Part shown: piece after piece, positions 10,067-20,883 of the stretch
Numbering within the stretch: the first letter of the stretch is position 1
Layout: each line of letters starts with the position of its first letter
Origin: Subtercola sp. Z020
GTDB taxonomy: Bacteria > Actinomycetota > Actinomycetes > Actinomycetales > Microbacteriaceae
Assembly: GCF_002931235.1 (NCBI RefSeq)
Contig: NZ_PSTT01000105.1
Location: forward strand, 1 to 51,867
Length of the DNA stretch: 51,867 nt
Direction: 5' to 3'
Translations under genes and position numbers: made by a program
The notes under the pieces: model-generated
Databases searched by the model: none
What the model was told of the DNA's origin: nothing
What the model saw: only the letters and a program-made list of their open reading frames with translations

Positions 10067-10627
10067 ATGGCCGACGTCGTGGCCGTCTGCGTCGTGCATG
10101 CGCTCCGCCCCGACGACGGATCGATCGGCACCACTGCCATCGACAAACGCCCCGTCGACGGCCCGGTACGCGTCAGGCCGTACGGCCTGCACGCGGATGT
10201 TCAGGCCGATCGTAAACACCATGGCGGCCTCGACCAGGCGATCTACGTCTACGCGCAGGCCGACGCCACCTTCTGGGAGGGCTCGCTCGGGCGCGACCTG
10301 CCGCCCGGCTGGTTCGGGGAGAACCTCCGCGTCGACGACATCGACGTATCGGGCGCCCCGATCGGTTCGCAGTGGCAGATCGGAGCATCCGTCGTCGTCG
10401 AGGTCACCTCCCCGCGCACGCCCTGCCAGACCTTCGCCCGCTGGGTGGGCGGGCCGGATGAACGGGGGTGGGTGAAGCGTTTCGCTGCCGCCGGGCGCCC
10501 CGGCGCCTACCTCCGCGTCGTGAAGCCGGGCACGATCGCGGCCGGCGACCCCATCGTGGTGCTGTCGTCGCCGCCGAACGCGCCCACCATCGCCGAGGTG
10601 TTCGCGGGCACCCGCTCTGTGGGCTAA
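10067..10627 (+). CDS. MOSC domain-containing protein (YiiM-like)
   Basis: 186-aa protein built around a MOSC (molybdenum cofactor sulfurase C-terminal) domain. The visible signatures are the KHHGG motif near residues 49-53, WFGENL near 83-88 and the cysteine motif SPRTPCQTF near 114-122, whose Cys carries sulfur in this superfamily. Homologues such as YiiM take part in molybdenum-cofactor-dependent detoxification of N-hydroxylated compounds; the substrate here cannot be read from the sequence. The ATG is preceded by GGAGGAGG (10054-10061). The gene stands alone between the vWA locus and tRNA-Pro, and its stop codon overlaps the likely tRNA -10 box. Confidence 0.88.
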   Translation: MADVVAVCVVHALRPDDGSIGTTAIDKRPVDGPVRVRPYGLHADVQADRKHHGGLDQAIYVYAQADATFWEGSLGRDLPPGWFGENLRVDDIDVSGAPIGSQWQIGASVVVEVTSPRTPCQTFARWVGGPDERGWVKRFAAAGRPGAYLRVVKPGTIAAGDPIVVLSSPPNAPTIAEVFAGTRSVG

Positions 10628-10630
10628 TAT
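10625..10630 (+). promoter_or_regulatory. Probable -10 box of tRNA-Pro
   Basis: TAATAT is close to consensus, overlaps the MOSC stop codon and sits 15 bases before the first base of the tRNA. No convincing -35 is visible within the MOSC coding sequence. Confidence 0.5.
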
Positions 10631-10645
10631 GGACAAGTTGTCCCA

Positions 10646-10719
10646 CGGGCTGTAGCGCAGCTTGGTAGCGCACCTGACTGGGGGTCAGGGGGTCGCAGGT
10701 TCAAATCCTGTCAGCCCGA
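10646..10719 (+). tRNA. tRNA-Pro (anticodon GGG)
   Basis: A 74-nt cloverleaf: a perfect 7-bp acceptor stem (CGGGCTG with CAGCCCG), a D arm with GCGC...GCGC, an anticodon stem CCTGA/TCAGG around the loop CTGGGGG (anticodon GGG, reads CCC) and a T arm GCAGG-TTCAAAT-CCTGT. The discriminator base is A and CCA is not encoded in the DNA. The transcription unit appears to end at the hairpin ten bases downstream. Confidence 0.95.
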
Positions 10720-10728
10720 CAACACGGA

Positions 10729-10756
10729 AAAGGGTCGCCCTGAGGGGCGGCCCTTT
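10729..10756 (+). terminator. Rho-independent-type terminator after tRNA-Pro
   Basis: Twelve-base-pair stem (AAAGGGTCGCCC / GGGCGGCCCTTT, one T-G pair) with a TGAG loop, followed by a modest pyrimidine tail. It sits directly downstream of the tRNA. Confidence 0.75.
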
Positions 10757-10836
10757 CTGCTTTCCCGGACTGCTTCGGCTTCGCCTCGCGCATGGAGGAA
10801 TGTATATTGACTGATACTCAGGTAAGTTGATGCTCA

Positions 10837-11271
10837 TTGAATCCACTTCCGAGGAGGTCATCTGCGTCGTGGCTGGTTTGGACGATCGAGTACGAGGGTG
10901 ACGCTTTCGAGGTCTTCATACTCTCGCTCCCGGTATATGAGCAGGCTGTTCTCGTAGCGGCTATCGAGCATGTCCTGGCGACCTACGGGATCGACATCTG
11001 CGCGGGTGAGTGGGGCAAGCCGCTGGGCGGTGGACTCTATGAGTTCCGGGTTCGGAAGTCACTTCAGGCGATTCGTGCAAGCGCCGGTCTCAGTGCTGCG
11101 AATAGAGCAGGTGTGGACTGAAGCGTCTTCTGCACGTTCCACGGGGACCGGATCGTGCTGCTGCATCATGGTTACGACAAGAAATCCGACCCTTCGGCGA
11201 AGAGGCAGCAACGCGAGATAGCGCGAGCTCGGAAGATGCATGAACAGTGGAAGCGACGACGACGCACTTGA
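10837..11271 (+). pseudogene. Decayed HigB/RelE-type toxin (in-frame stop)
   Basis: Reads like a phage-derived Gp49/HigB toxin in one frame: WTIEYEGDAFEVFILSL, then LYEFRVRKS near codon 69, an in-frame TGA at 11119-11121, then FCTFHGDRIVLLLHGYDKK and a basic C-terminal helix ending at 11271. Both halves match the toxin family and share the frame, so this is a nonsense mutation rather than a frameshift. A Shine-Dalgarno (GAGGAGG, 10851-10857) has no ATG, GTG or TTG in frame at a normal distance behind it, so the start also looks lost; TTG at 10837 is the only in-frame start upstream. The gene directly follows tRNA-Pro and precedes a HigA-like antitoxin. Base composition is lower in GC than the neighbours, consistent with acquired DNA. 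Confidence 0.75.
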
Positions 11272-11318
11272 TGAAGTATGTGGTTTAGCACATAATAGGG
11301 GAGACGGGAGAGAAGACC

Positions 11319-11630
11319 ATAGCAAGAGACTTCAATGAACTCGCCGATCGTGCGAAGGCAGACTGGCCGGATGCCGCCCGCAAGGTCTACACCGAGGCAT
11401 CCGCCGGGTTCGCGGCCGAGCTCACCGAGCGTGCGGAGCTCGGCAGCATGCTTGCGGCGGCTCGCAAAGCACGTTCCCTCACACAACCTGCCCTCTCCGA
11501 ACTGACCGGTATACAGCAGGCCGAGATCAGTCGCATCGAACGCGGGACGGGCAACCCCACTGCGGCGACCCTTCTGCGCCTGGCTGACGCGCTGGGGCAG
11601 CGCGTGATGCTGGTCCCGTTCAACCGCTGA
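11319..11630 (+). CDS. HigA-like XRE antitoxin, start codon degraded to ATA
   Basis: 103-aa frame with an N-terminal helix and a Cro/C1-type helix-turn-helix at about residues 44-97 (LTQPALSELTGIQQAEISRIE). Coding sequence typical of HigA extends upstream to 11319, where the codon is ATA, correctly spaced after GGGAGAG (11306-11312). The first ordinary start is ATG 11448, which would leave a 60-aa HTH-only protein. It would pair with the HigB remnant just upstream and repress the shared operon. The start may be a point-mutated ATG, so full-length translation is doubtful. Confidence 0.7.
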   Translation: MARDFNELADRAKADWPDAARKVYTEASAGFAAELTERAELGSMLAAARKARSLTQPALSELTGIQQAEISRIERGTGNPTAATLLRLADALGQRVMLVPFNR

Positions 11631-11712
11631 CCCAGACGCCACCAATTCAGTGGGCATAGCCGCGGCGCGGCGCGGCCGGCCTGCCATGATGGAGGCGACG
11701 GAAGGCGGAGGC

Positions 11713-13821
11713 ATGCAGCAGACCGGCGGAGCGCAGAGCGGCGCGCAGAAGAGCAGCGGAGCGCAGAGCGGCGTGCAGCGGATCGACGTGGTGGAGATGA
11801 GCGTCGGCGAGATGCTGGCGGCGCTCGACGAGGGGCGCGTGACGAGCGTCGAGCTGGTGTGCGCCTACCTCAACCGCATCGCGTACTACGACCGCACGGG
11901 GTTGTGCCTGCACGCGATCGCGGTGCTTGATCCGACCTGCCTGGAGCAGGCTGCGGCCTCCGACGCCCGCCGCGCGGCCGGTGGCCCGGTGCGGCCGCTG
12001 GAGGGCATCCCGTTCACCGTGAAAGACAGCTACAAGGTCGAAGGCCTGACCGTGGCATCCGGCAGCCCCGCGCTCGCCGAGCTGGTGGCGACCGGCGACG
12101 CGGCATCCGTCGCCCAGCTGCGTGCCGCCGGCGCCGTGCTGCTCGGCAAGACGAACATGCCGCCGATGGCCGCGGGCGGCATGCAGCCGGGCCTCTACGA
12201 CTACGCCCGGAGCCCCTACCACCCGCAGTTCCTGACGGCCGCGTACGGGTCGGGGTCGTCGAGTGGATCGGGTACGGCGACGGCGGCGAGTCTCTGCGCC
12301 TTCGGCATGGCGGAGGAGACGGTGTCGTCGGGGCGGGCGCCCGCGTCGAACAACAGCCTGGTGGCGTACACGCCGTCGAGGGGAGTGCTGTCGATCCGCG
12401 GCAACTGGCCGCTGCGGCCGACCTGCGACGTCGTCGTGCCGCACACGCGCACGGTCGCCGACCTGCTGCTGCTGCTCGATGTGCTCGCCGTCGGCGACGA
12501 CGACCGGAGCGGCGACTTCTGGCGTGAGCAGTCCGCGGTCGCCCTGCCTGCGCCCGAGGAGGTGCTGCCTCATCCGGTCGCCAGGCCCCGCCCGAGACGG
12601 CTCGACGGGCTGCGCATCGGGGTGCCGCGCCTCTACATCGGCGAGGATGCCGCGCCGATCGACCCGCCGGCCATCCGCCCGAGTGTGCGGGCGCTCTGGG
12701 ACCGAGCGGCCGACGACCTGCGGGCGCTCGGTGCGGAGGTCGTCGAGGTCGACTTTCCCGTCGTGTCGAACTACGAGGAGGACCGGCCCGGCGCCGAAGG
12801 CCTGGCCGACCGCGGCCTCGTTCCCGCGAACTGGCGCGCCCTCGAAGGCGGAACCGTCACCGCGATGGCGCTCGACGCCTTTCTGCGCGACAACGCCGAC
12901 CCGACCCTGTCGAGTTGGGCCGATGTCGACGGTGACACCGTCTTTCCTGTTGCCGATGCGCCGGTTCCGGTGTGGATCACGCGCGCCCGCGGCGGGTTCG
13001 ACTGGCAACGGCTCGCCGAGCTGGTCAAGCAGGGGCTGCCGGCGACGTTCGACGAGGTGCCGGGCCTCGCGCAGCTGCTGACCGGCCTCGAGACTGCCCG
13101 GCGGGTCGATTTCGAAGAGTGGATGCTCGCCCAGCGCCTCGATCTCGTCGTCTTCCCCGCGGCGGGCGACGTGGGCCGGGTCGACCTGTTCACCCGCCCC
13201 GAGAGCCTGGAGGCGGCCTCCCGCAACGGCGTGGTCTATTCGAACGGCAACCGCGTGATCCGGCACCTCGGTATACCGACCGTCACGGTTCCGATGGGGT
13301 TCATGGCCGACCTCCAGATGCCGGTGGGGCTCACCTTCGCCGGTGCGGCCTACAGCGATGACCGTCTGCTCGACTACGCGTCGGCGTATGAGGGCGCGAC
13401 GCGGCGGCGGCAGCCGGCGTTCCTGACGCCGACGCTGCCGAGCAACCAGATCGATGTGGCGGTCGGGCTGGCTGGGCAATCTCCGACTCCGGATGCCGCG
13501 GGGCTGGTCGAGTCGGCTCTGGATGCCGCGGGGCTGCCCGCATCGTCTGCGATGGCGTCGAGCCTGACGGTCGTGTCGATCGAGGCGCGGGGCCGGTCGT
13601 GGGAGGTGGAGGTGCGGGTCGATGACGCCACTGCTGCGGATCGCGCATCCACCACTCGCGTGTGGGCCGACGGCCACATTCTGCGCGCGGTGCCGGGGGA
13701 GCCGGGCGTCTTTCGCGGGAAGGTGTCGCTGTCGCGGGCCCGTCTCAGCGCCGAGATGATGATCCTGGTCGCGACGGGCCGCTCGTCGGCGTCACTGATC
13801 ATCGAGCCGCTGCCCCAGTAA
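11713..13821 (+). CDS. Amidase-signature family hydrolase
   Basis: About 702 aa. The Ser-cisSer-Lys machinery of amidase-signature enzymes is visible: the catalytic Lys in FTVKDSYK (about residue 105), the Gly/Ser-rich loop GSGSSSGSGTA (about 180-190), and ETVSSGRAP (about 202-210), where the second Ser aligns with the nucleophile of the usual DTGGSIRxP. The C-terminal 120 residues form an extra beta-like domain beyond the usual 450-500 aa length. Probable cytoplasmic C-N hydrolase of unknown substrate. I chose the ATG behind GGAAGGCGGAGG; ATG 11686 or 11689 and GTG 11650 are alternatives, and a CATGAT -10-like hexamer at 11685-11690 favours 11713. Confidence 0.8.
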   Translation: MQQTGGAQSGAQKSSGAQSGVQRIDVVEMSVGEMLAALDEGRVTSVELVCAYLNRIAYYDRTGLCLHAIAVLDPTCLEQAAASDARRAAGGPVRPLEGIPFTVKDSYKVEGLTVASGSPALAELVATGDAASVAQLRAAGAVLLGKTNMPPMAAGGMQPGLYDYARSPYHPQFLTAAYGSGSSSGSGTATAASLCAFGMAEETVSSGRAPASNNSLVAYTPSRGVLSIRGNWPLRPTCDVVVPHTRTVADLLLLLDVLAVGDDDRSGDFWREQSAVALPAPEEVLPHPVARPRPRRLDGLRIGVPRLYIGEDAAPIDPPAIRPSVRALWDRAADDLRALGAEVVEVDFPVVSNYEEDRPGAEGLADRGLVPANWRALEGGTVTAMALDAFLRDNADPTLSSWADVDGDTVFPVADAPVPVWITRARGGFDWQRLAELVKQGLPATFDEVPGLAQLLTGLETARRVDFEEWMLAQRLDLVVFPAAGDVGRVDLFTRPESLEAASRNGVVYSNGNRVIRHLGIPTVTVPMGFMADLQMPVGLTFAGAAYSDDRLLDYASAYEGATRRRQPAFLTPTLPSNQIDVAVGLAGQSPTPDAAGLVESALDAAGLPASSAMASSLTVVSIEARGRSWEVEVRVDDATAADRASTTRVWADGHILRAVPGEPGVFRGKVSLSRARLSAEMMILVATGRSSASLIIEPLPQ

Positions 13822-13845
13822 TGAGCGAATGTCGGAAGGCTTCGC

Positions 13846-13851
13846 TAGCAT
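13846..13851 (+). promoter_or_regulatory. -10 element, leaderless promoter of the UvrA-like gene
   Basis: TAGCAT ends seven bases before the ATG at 13859, placing the predicted transcription start within one base of the start codon. Confidence 0.5.
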
Positions 13852-13858
13852 CGGGGGC

Positions 13859-16200
<2,342 letters not shown>

Positions 16201-16201
<1 letters not shown>

Positions 16202-16818
16202 TGGCCGACGCAGACGACGGCTTCGCCGGTGGCGGTGTTCCCGCGGGTGGTCTTCCGTCGGGTGGCCTTCCCTGTGGTGGTCTCGCGGAGGCCGAGCTCG
16301 AGGCGGCGATCGCACGCGGGTACGCCGAGCGAGACCGCGGGAACATGGCGCCGACGATCACCTACTTCCGAAGGCTCCTCGACGAGCATCCCGGCAGCGC
16401 CCGCCTGCTCTACGAAGTGGGCGGTGCCCACGACACGGCCGGCGAGGAGCAGACCGCCCGCGTCTTCTACGAGCGGGCTCTGGATGCCGGACTGAGCGGC
16501 GACGTGCTGCGCCGCTGCCTGCTGCAGTACGGCAGCACCCTCCGCAACCTCGGCCTCTTCGACGACTCCCTCGCCGCGCTGGAGCGGGCCCGCCGGGAGT
16601 TCCCCGACTCGGACTCGGTGCGGTTGTTCCTCGCCCTGTCGCTGCACGCCGCCTCCCGCAGCGACGCAGCCGTTGCGGAGCTGCTGCAGCTCGCCGCCGA
16701 CCGCATCACGACCCCCGAGGTCGCGCGCTACGCTCCCGCCCTCCGCGGCAACGCTGCGTACCTCGCAGACCTCGACCTAGCCCGCCCTCCCGCGCCGCCC
16801 GCCGACCCCGTCGACTGA
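16201..16818 (+). CDS. Tetratricopeptide-repeat protein coupled to the UvrA-like gene
   Basis: 205 aa. A Gly-rich N-terminus (repeated GGLP/GGVP, residues 10-28) precedes TPR-like helices at about 35-165 (AERDRGNMAPTITYFRRLL, then FYERALDAG, then LAALERARREFPDS). The ATG overlaps the last base of the UvrA-like TGA, so it is probably co-translated with it. TPR proteins bind protein partners; the partner here is likely the upstream ATPase or its substrate, by position only. Related actinobacterial proteins are often described only as tetratricopeptide repeat proteins. Confidence 0.8.
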
Positions 16819-17235
16819 TCGAGACGAGGGCGGGAGGGGAACGACGGAGCGCATAAGTCGCCCGCGCTGCGATTTCCTGCCGCGGCGAGGGCGGAGGGTG
16901 GGCAGGAAATCGCTCGGTTCGTCGAAAGCCTCGATCGACGCATTTCGAAGCGCGCCTCGAGTTATCACAGAATCAGGGACGCTCTTCACCGTGCAGTGAA
17001 TCACTAAAGCTTTCGAGGTGAACCTCGGCGGGGTCGTACCGGCAGGGAGGGCCGCACTTCGTGGTCACCGTGTGTGCTGTCATAGCTACGCAGGGGATGA
17101 CATTCGAAACGCTGTTTCTCTGCCCCGTGCTCGAGCTTCCGCAGGGCGGTCAAGCGAGCAGCCTGAACCATAGCACGGAATGAACATCAATCAGAAATCG
17201 ATGCCAGCGCACCGCCCGGCGACTACCGTGGAGGC
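16819..17235. other. 417-bp intergenic region with a 13-bp inverted repeat
   Basis: No credible gene. The clearest structure is a perfect inverted repeat GCGATTTCCTGCC (16869-16881) and GGCAGGAAATCGC (16901-16913) around a 19-base GC-rich loop. It has no T tract, so it may be a factor-dependent terminator of the TPR gene or a protein-binding site. Base composition is more mixed after 16960, and the last bases hold the promoter of the LigD-type gene. Confidence 0.5.
17224..17229 (+). promoter_or_regulatory. -10 element, leaderless promoter of the LigD-type polymerase gene
   Basis: TACCGT ends exactly six bases before the ATG at 17236, predicting transcription start at the A of the start codon. 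Confidence 0.5.
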
Positions 17236-18264
17236 ATGGCAAGCGAAGCGGTGATGCTCGATGTTCCCGGCGCCGGCGACGGCGAGGCCCGGCAGGTGCG
17301 GCTGTCAAGCCCGAGCCGGGTGCTCTGGCCCGATCCCGGCATCACCAAGCTCGACCTGGCGAACTACATCGTCGCGGTCGGCGATGCGTTCGTGCGGGCC
17401 AATGGCGACCGTCCGATCTCGCTGCAGCGCTTTCCCGAGGGCATCGACGGGGAACAGTTCTTCTCCAAGAATCCGCCGAAGGGAGCGCCGGACTTCGTGC
17501 GCTCGGTGAAGGTCGTCTACCCGAGCGCCCGCTCGCATCCGCAGCTCGTCATCGACGAGCCCGCCACGGCGGTCTGGGCCGTACAGATGAACACCGTCGT
17601 CTTCCATCCGTGGGCGTCGCGTGCCGAGACGAGCGACTTTCCCGACCAGTTGCGCATCGACCTCGACCCGCAGCCGGGCACCGACTTCGACGATGCGATT
17701 CCTGCCGCATTCGAGCTGCAGAAGGTGCTCGACGAGGCCGGTCTCGTGGCGTTCGTGAAGACATCCGGCAACCGCGGCTTGCATGTGTTCGCGCCGATCG
17801 AGCCGACACACGAATTTCTCGAGGTGCGTCACGCGGTGATCGCGGCCGCCCGCGAACTCGAACGACGCATGCCCGACACGGTCACGACCGCGTGGTGGAA
17901 GGAGGAGCGCGGCACGCGCATCTTCGTCGACTTCAACCAGGCCAATCGCGATCGCACCATGGCGGGCGCATACAGCCCGCGCGCGCTCGCCCACGCGCCG
18001 GTCTCGACGCCGCTCGAATGGAGTGAACTCGGCAGCGCTGACCCGAAAGCGTTCACGATCGGCACGGTTCCCGAGCGGCTCCGGATGATCGGGGATCCGT
18101 GGGAGCGGATGCATGACCACCCGGGCACCATCGACGTGCTGCTCTCGTGGTGGGAGCGCGACCTGGCCGCCGGTCTCGGTGAGCTGCCGTTCCCGCCGGA
18201 CTATCCGAAGATGCCGGGGGAGCCGCCGCGGGTGCAGCCGAGCAGGGCCAAGAAGGTGGAGTGA
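17236..18264 (+). CDS. LigD-type primase-polymerase (PolDom) for end joining
   Basis: 342-aa archaeo-eukaryotic-primase-fold polymerase. The metal-binding motif LRIDLDPQPG lies near residues 138-147, the SGxxGxH motif (TSGNRGLHVF) near 176-185, and a third acidic motif VDFNQANRDRT near 230-240. Length and motifs match the polymerase domain of LigD, which adds nucleotides, with a preference for ribonucleotides, at double-strand breaks during non-homologous end joining. Here it is freestanding, with no ligase or nuclease domain attached; a separate ATP-dependent ligase lies at 21719-22783. No Ku gene is present in the window. The start agrees with the leaderless promoter. Confidence 0.9.
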   Translation: MASEAVMLDVPGAGDGEARQVRLSSPSRVLWPDPGITKLDLANYIVAVGDAFVRANGDRPISLQRFPEGIDGEQFFSKNPPKGAPDFVRSVKVVYPSARSHPQLVIDEPATAVWAVQMNTVVFHPWASRAETSDFPDQLRIDLDPQPGTDFDDAIPAAFELQKVLDEAGLVAFVKTSGNRGLHVFAPIEPTHEFLEVRHAVIAAARELERRMPDTVTTAWWKEERGTRIFVDFNQANRDRTMAGAYSPRALAHAPVSTPLEWSELGSADPKAFTIGTVPERLRMIGDPWERMHDHPGTIDVLLSWWERDLAAGLGELPFPPDYPKMPGEPPRVQPSRAKKVE

Positions 18265-18579
18265 GGCGGCCGCGCCGGGCGTGCTGCGCGGCGGTTTGTG
18301 CCACACGGCCGGTCGCCGCAGTCATCCCGAATCTGAGACTGTGAGGCTTTGTTCAGGAAGGCAACGTATTTTGAGGGCTTCGTCCCGCTGAAAGCCTCTG
18401 GTTGCGGGCGTTCGACGAGATGATCCCGCGTCTCGCCTTTCATATCCGATTGCATCTTCGCTCTGTGCGGTTGCTTACCCCGACCGCCCGGAGCCTCGCT
18501 GAGCCCTGAGGGCTCGCTCCATGTGGATGCCCGTGCGCCCGTTTCTGAGGCGGCACAGGTCGGCCGACCATTGGAAGAC
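18265..18579. other. 315-bp region upstream of the lysozyme-like protein gene
   Basis: No credible gene. I looked for a c-di-AMP-type riboswitch, common before actinobacterial wall hydrolases, and did not find its conserved core. A short palindrome GAGCCCT-G-AGGGCTC lies at 18501-18515. In-frame codons upstream of 18580 (back to 18523) exist but are not protein-like. Confidence 0.4.
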
Positions 18580-20013
18580 ATGCAGCCCGAACCAACCGAT
18601 TCCCCCCGCCGTTCCGCCCGCCGCGCATCTGCGCAGTCGGCCCCGAATTTCGAAGTACCTGTTCCGCCCGCGGCTGGTGCCGCCGCCGATGCGGTGGTGG
18701 ATGCCGCCGCCGATCGTGTCGCGGATGCCTCCGCAGGATCCTCCGTCGCCGCGTTGCCGGTTGAGGCCGCCGCTGGCTCTGCTGAGATGGCCGCTCCCTC
18801 TGGCGAGGTGGCCGCTCCGACGGTCGCGTCGATCGGACCCGACGCCTTCCCCACCCGCCGCTCGCTGCGGGCCCAGCGCAACCGCGCGTCGAGCGGGTTC
18901 GTCGCCGGGCCGAAGAGGTCGGACGCTGCGGATGCCGCCCCGATCGCCGCGGTCGTGCCAGCCGCGACGGTAGCCGTGGTGCCGGCCGCGACCGTTCCGG
19001 TGGTTTCGACCGCCGCGATGGCGCCGAGCGTGCCCGATGCGTTGGCTGCCGAGGCTGAAGACGTCACACCGGTGGTGGAACTGGTCGATGCTTCAGAGGC
19101 TTTGCCCAGCATCCCGCTGGTCATCGAACGTGACCACGCCGAGGCCGCCGACCGCAGCACCCGCGCGGCCCGCAGCCGCAGCGCCCACGGCACCCGCCCG
19201 GCCCGCAGCGAACGCCCCGCCCGCGGGCGGCTCCGCAGCCGCAAGGTGCTCGTCTCCTCCGCGATCGTCGCCACCGGGGTGCTCGTCGGCTCCGGATTCG
19301 TCGTGCAGACGACCGTCTCGGCGAACCAGGCCGCGGCCGACAAGGCGGCATCCACAGCCCGAACCCAGGCCGACGTCGTCGCCCGCGTCGAGCAGTCGAA
19401 GATCGACGCCGAGGCGCAGAACGCGCTGTCGAAGGCGAACGCCGTCGTCGACCAGGCCGCGACGAAGGTCGATGCCACCCCGCTGATCGCCTCGATCGCG
19501 TCGCTGACGAACTACACGCAGCTCGACACGCAGACCGTGACCGCCCTCACCACGCAGACCGTGACGCAGGCCGACACGGTCGCGGCCGCGGCAGCCGAGG
19601 CCGACCGCGTCGCCGCAGAGGCCGCTGCCGCAGCCGCCGCGAAAGCCGCTGCCGACGCCGCTGCTGCCGCCGAGGCCGCCGCTGAAGCGCTGGCGCAGGG
19701 CAACACCGTCGCCGGGGCGAAGGCCACGGCATCCCGTCTCGCCTCCTCGAACTACGGCTGGGGCGACAGCCAGTTCTCGTGCCTGTCGTCGCTGTGGTCG
19801 AAGGAGTCGGGCTGGCGCTACGACGCCTACAACGCCTCGAGCGGTGCCACGGGCATCCCGCAGGCCCTGCCCGGCAGCAAGATGGCGTCGATCGGCAGCG
19901 ACTGGGAGACCAACGCGACCACCCAGATTCTCTGGGGCCTCGCCTACATCAAGGGCTCGTACGGCACTCCCTGCGCCGCCTGGTCGCACTCGCAGTCGGT
20001 CAACTGGTACTGA
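18580..20013 (+). CDS. Membrane-anchored, Ala-rich protein with lysozyme-like C-terminal domain
   Basis: 477 aa from ATG 18580 (GGAAG lies just before it; ATG 18523 is an alternative). A long disordered Ala/Val-rich cytoplasmic N-terminus (about 1-205) leads to one TM segment near 225-245 (VLVSSAIVATGVLVGSGFVV). An extended Ala-rich coiled-coil-like stalk follows (about 250-390), then an approximately 80-residue C-terminal domain containing WSKESGWRYDAYN, GIPQALPGSKM and WGLAYIKGSYGTPCAAW. That domain resembles the transglycosylase-like/aggregation-promoting-factor fold, with the Glu of KESGW as the probable catalytic residue. It probably acts on peptidoglycan outside the membrane. Transcription probably ends at the hairpin 20049-20105. 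Confidence 0.8.
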   Translation: MQPEPTDSPRRSARRASAQSAPNFEVPVPPAAGAAADAVVDAAADRVADASAGSSVAALPVEAAAGSAEMAAPSGEVAAPTVASIGPDAFPTRRSLRAQRNRASSGFVAGPKRSDAADAAPIAAVVPAATVAVVPAATVPVVSTAAMAPSVPDALAAEAEDVTPVVELVDASEALPSIPLVIERDHAEAADRSTRAARSRSAHGTRPARSERPARGRLRSRKVLVSSAIVATGVLVGSGFVVQTTVSANQAAADKAASTARTQADVVARVEQSKIDAEAQNALSKANAVVDQAATKVDATPLIASIASLTNYTQLDTQTVTALTTQTVTQADTVAAAAAEADRVAAEAAAAAAAKAAADAAAAAEAAAEALAQGNTVAGAKATASRLASSNYGWGDSQFSCLSSLWSKESGWRYDAYNASSGATGIPQALPGSKMASIGSDWETNATTQILWGLAYIKGSYGTPCAAWSHSQSVNWY

Positions 20014-20048
20014 CCCAGCGCCCCCTCGCGCGTTCACGCTCGCGCGGT

Positions 20049-20105
20049 CGAAACCCCGAAAGTCGCCGGTTCTGGATGCTCAGACCGGCGACTTTCGGGG
20101 TTTCG
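20049..20105. terminator. Perfect 22-bp hairpin between convergent genes
   Basis: CGAAACCCCGAAAGTCGCCGGT (20049-20070) and its exact complement (20084-20105) flank a 13-base loop. It lies between two genes transcribed toward each other and probably terminates both. The perfection of the arms also fits a dispersed palindromic repeat. Confidence 0.65.
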
Positions 20106-20124
20106 GCGCCCTGCGCGGGCCGCG

Positions 20125-20784
20125 TCAGGGTCGCGGGGCGTTGAGGTTCTGCATCTCGGTGCCGGGGGAGGCGGTGACGCGGGTCGGCGGCTGGTAGCTG
20201 CGGAAGGCATCGACGAGTTCGTCGATCGAGTCGGAGAAGCGGAGCATGCCGGTGTAGCGCGGGTGCGTGAAGCCACGGTCGCGCATCGTCTCGACGAGGG
20301 TGATGAGCGGGTCGTAGTAGCCCGCGACGTTCAGGAAGCCGCAGGCTTTTTCGTGGATGCCGAGCTGCGCCCACGTCCACTGCTCGGTGATCTCCTCGAG
20401 CGTGCCGGGGCCGCCGGGCAGGGCGAGGAAGGCGTCGGAACGCTCGGCCATGATCGTCTTGCGTTCGTGCATCGTGTCGACGATGACGAGATCGGAGACG
20501 GTGTCGTTGATCTGCTCCCGGTCGTGGAGGGCCTGCGGAATCACGCCGGTGACGTGGCCGCCGGCGGCGAGGGCGGAGTCGGCGACGGCGCCCATCAGCC
20601 CGACATGCCCGCCTCCGTAGACGACGCCGATGCCGCGCTCGGCGAGGACGCGGCCCACCCGTCGCGCGGCGTCGAGATAGACGGGGTCGTTGCCGGTGCT
20701 CGATCCGCAGAATACGGCGATCGTGAACGGGCGTTCGATGCGTTGGGCGCGTGCGTCGGCGTCAGCGTCTGCGTCAGGTGTCAT
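20125..20784 (-). CDS. LOG-family protein (TIGR00730, cytokinin riboside 5'-monophosphate phosphoribohydrolase-like)
   Basis: 219 aa with a Rossmann-like fold: AVFCGSSTG near residues 23-31, VYGGGHVGLMG near 54-64, and the family signature MHERK...LPGGPGTLEE near 107-131, which forms the active site. Family members hydrolyse nucleoside 5'-monophosphates of the cytokinin type, or AMP, releasing the base and ribose 5-phosphate. A GGAGG sequence lies 6-10 bases before the ATG. The short Asp/Ala N-terminal repeat (DADADADA) is unusual but looks like a flexible tail. It stands alone and converges on the lysozyme-like gene. Confidence 0.88.
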   Translation of the reverse strand: MTPDADADADARAQRIERPFTIAVFCGSSTGNDPVYLDAARRVGRVLAERGIGVVYGGGHVGLMGAVADSALAAGGHVTGVIPQALHDREQINDTVSDLVIVDTMHERKTIMAERSDAFLALPGGPGTLEEITEQWTWAQLGIHEKACGFLNVAGYYDPLITLVETMRDRGFTHPRYTGMLRFSDSIDELVDAFRSYQPPTRVTASPGTEMQNLNAPRP

Positions 20785-20883
20785 GAGGGTCCTCCGCTCC
20801 CATTCAACCCGACCCCGGCGTGACCTCGCGCCACGGGGACCCTCCAGGCCCCGATCTCGCCGCCCCTTGCCACGCTGCCCGGG

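Noticed and set aside
10720-11640. Integrated element with attachment repeats at tRNA-Pro
   Set aside because: No second copy of the tRNA 3' end and no integrase were found downstream; only the decayed toxin-antitoxin pair remains.
18265-18579. Possible c-di-AMP-type riboswitch before the lysozyme-like gene
   Set aside because: The conserved core elements of that aptamer are not present in order.
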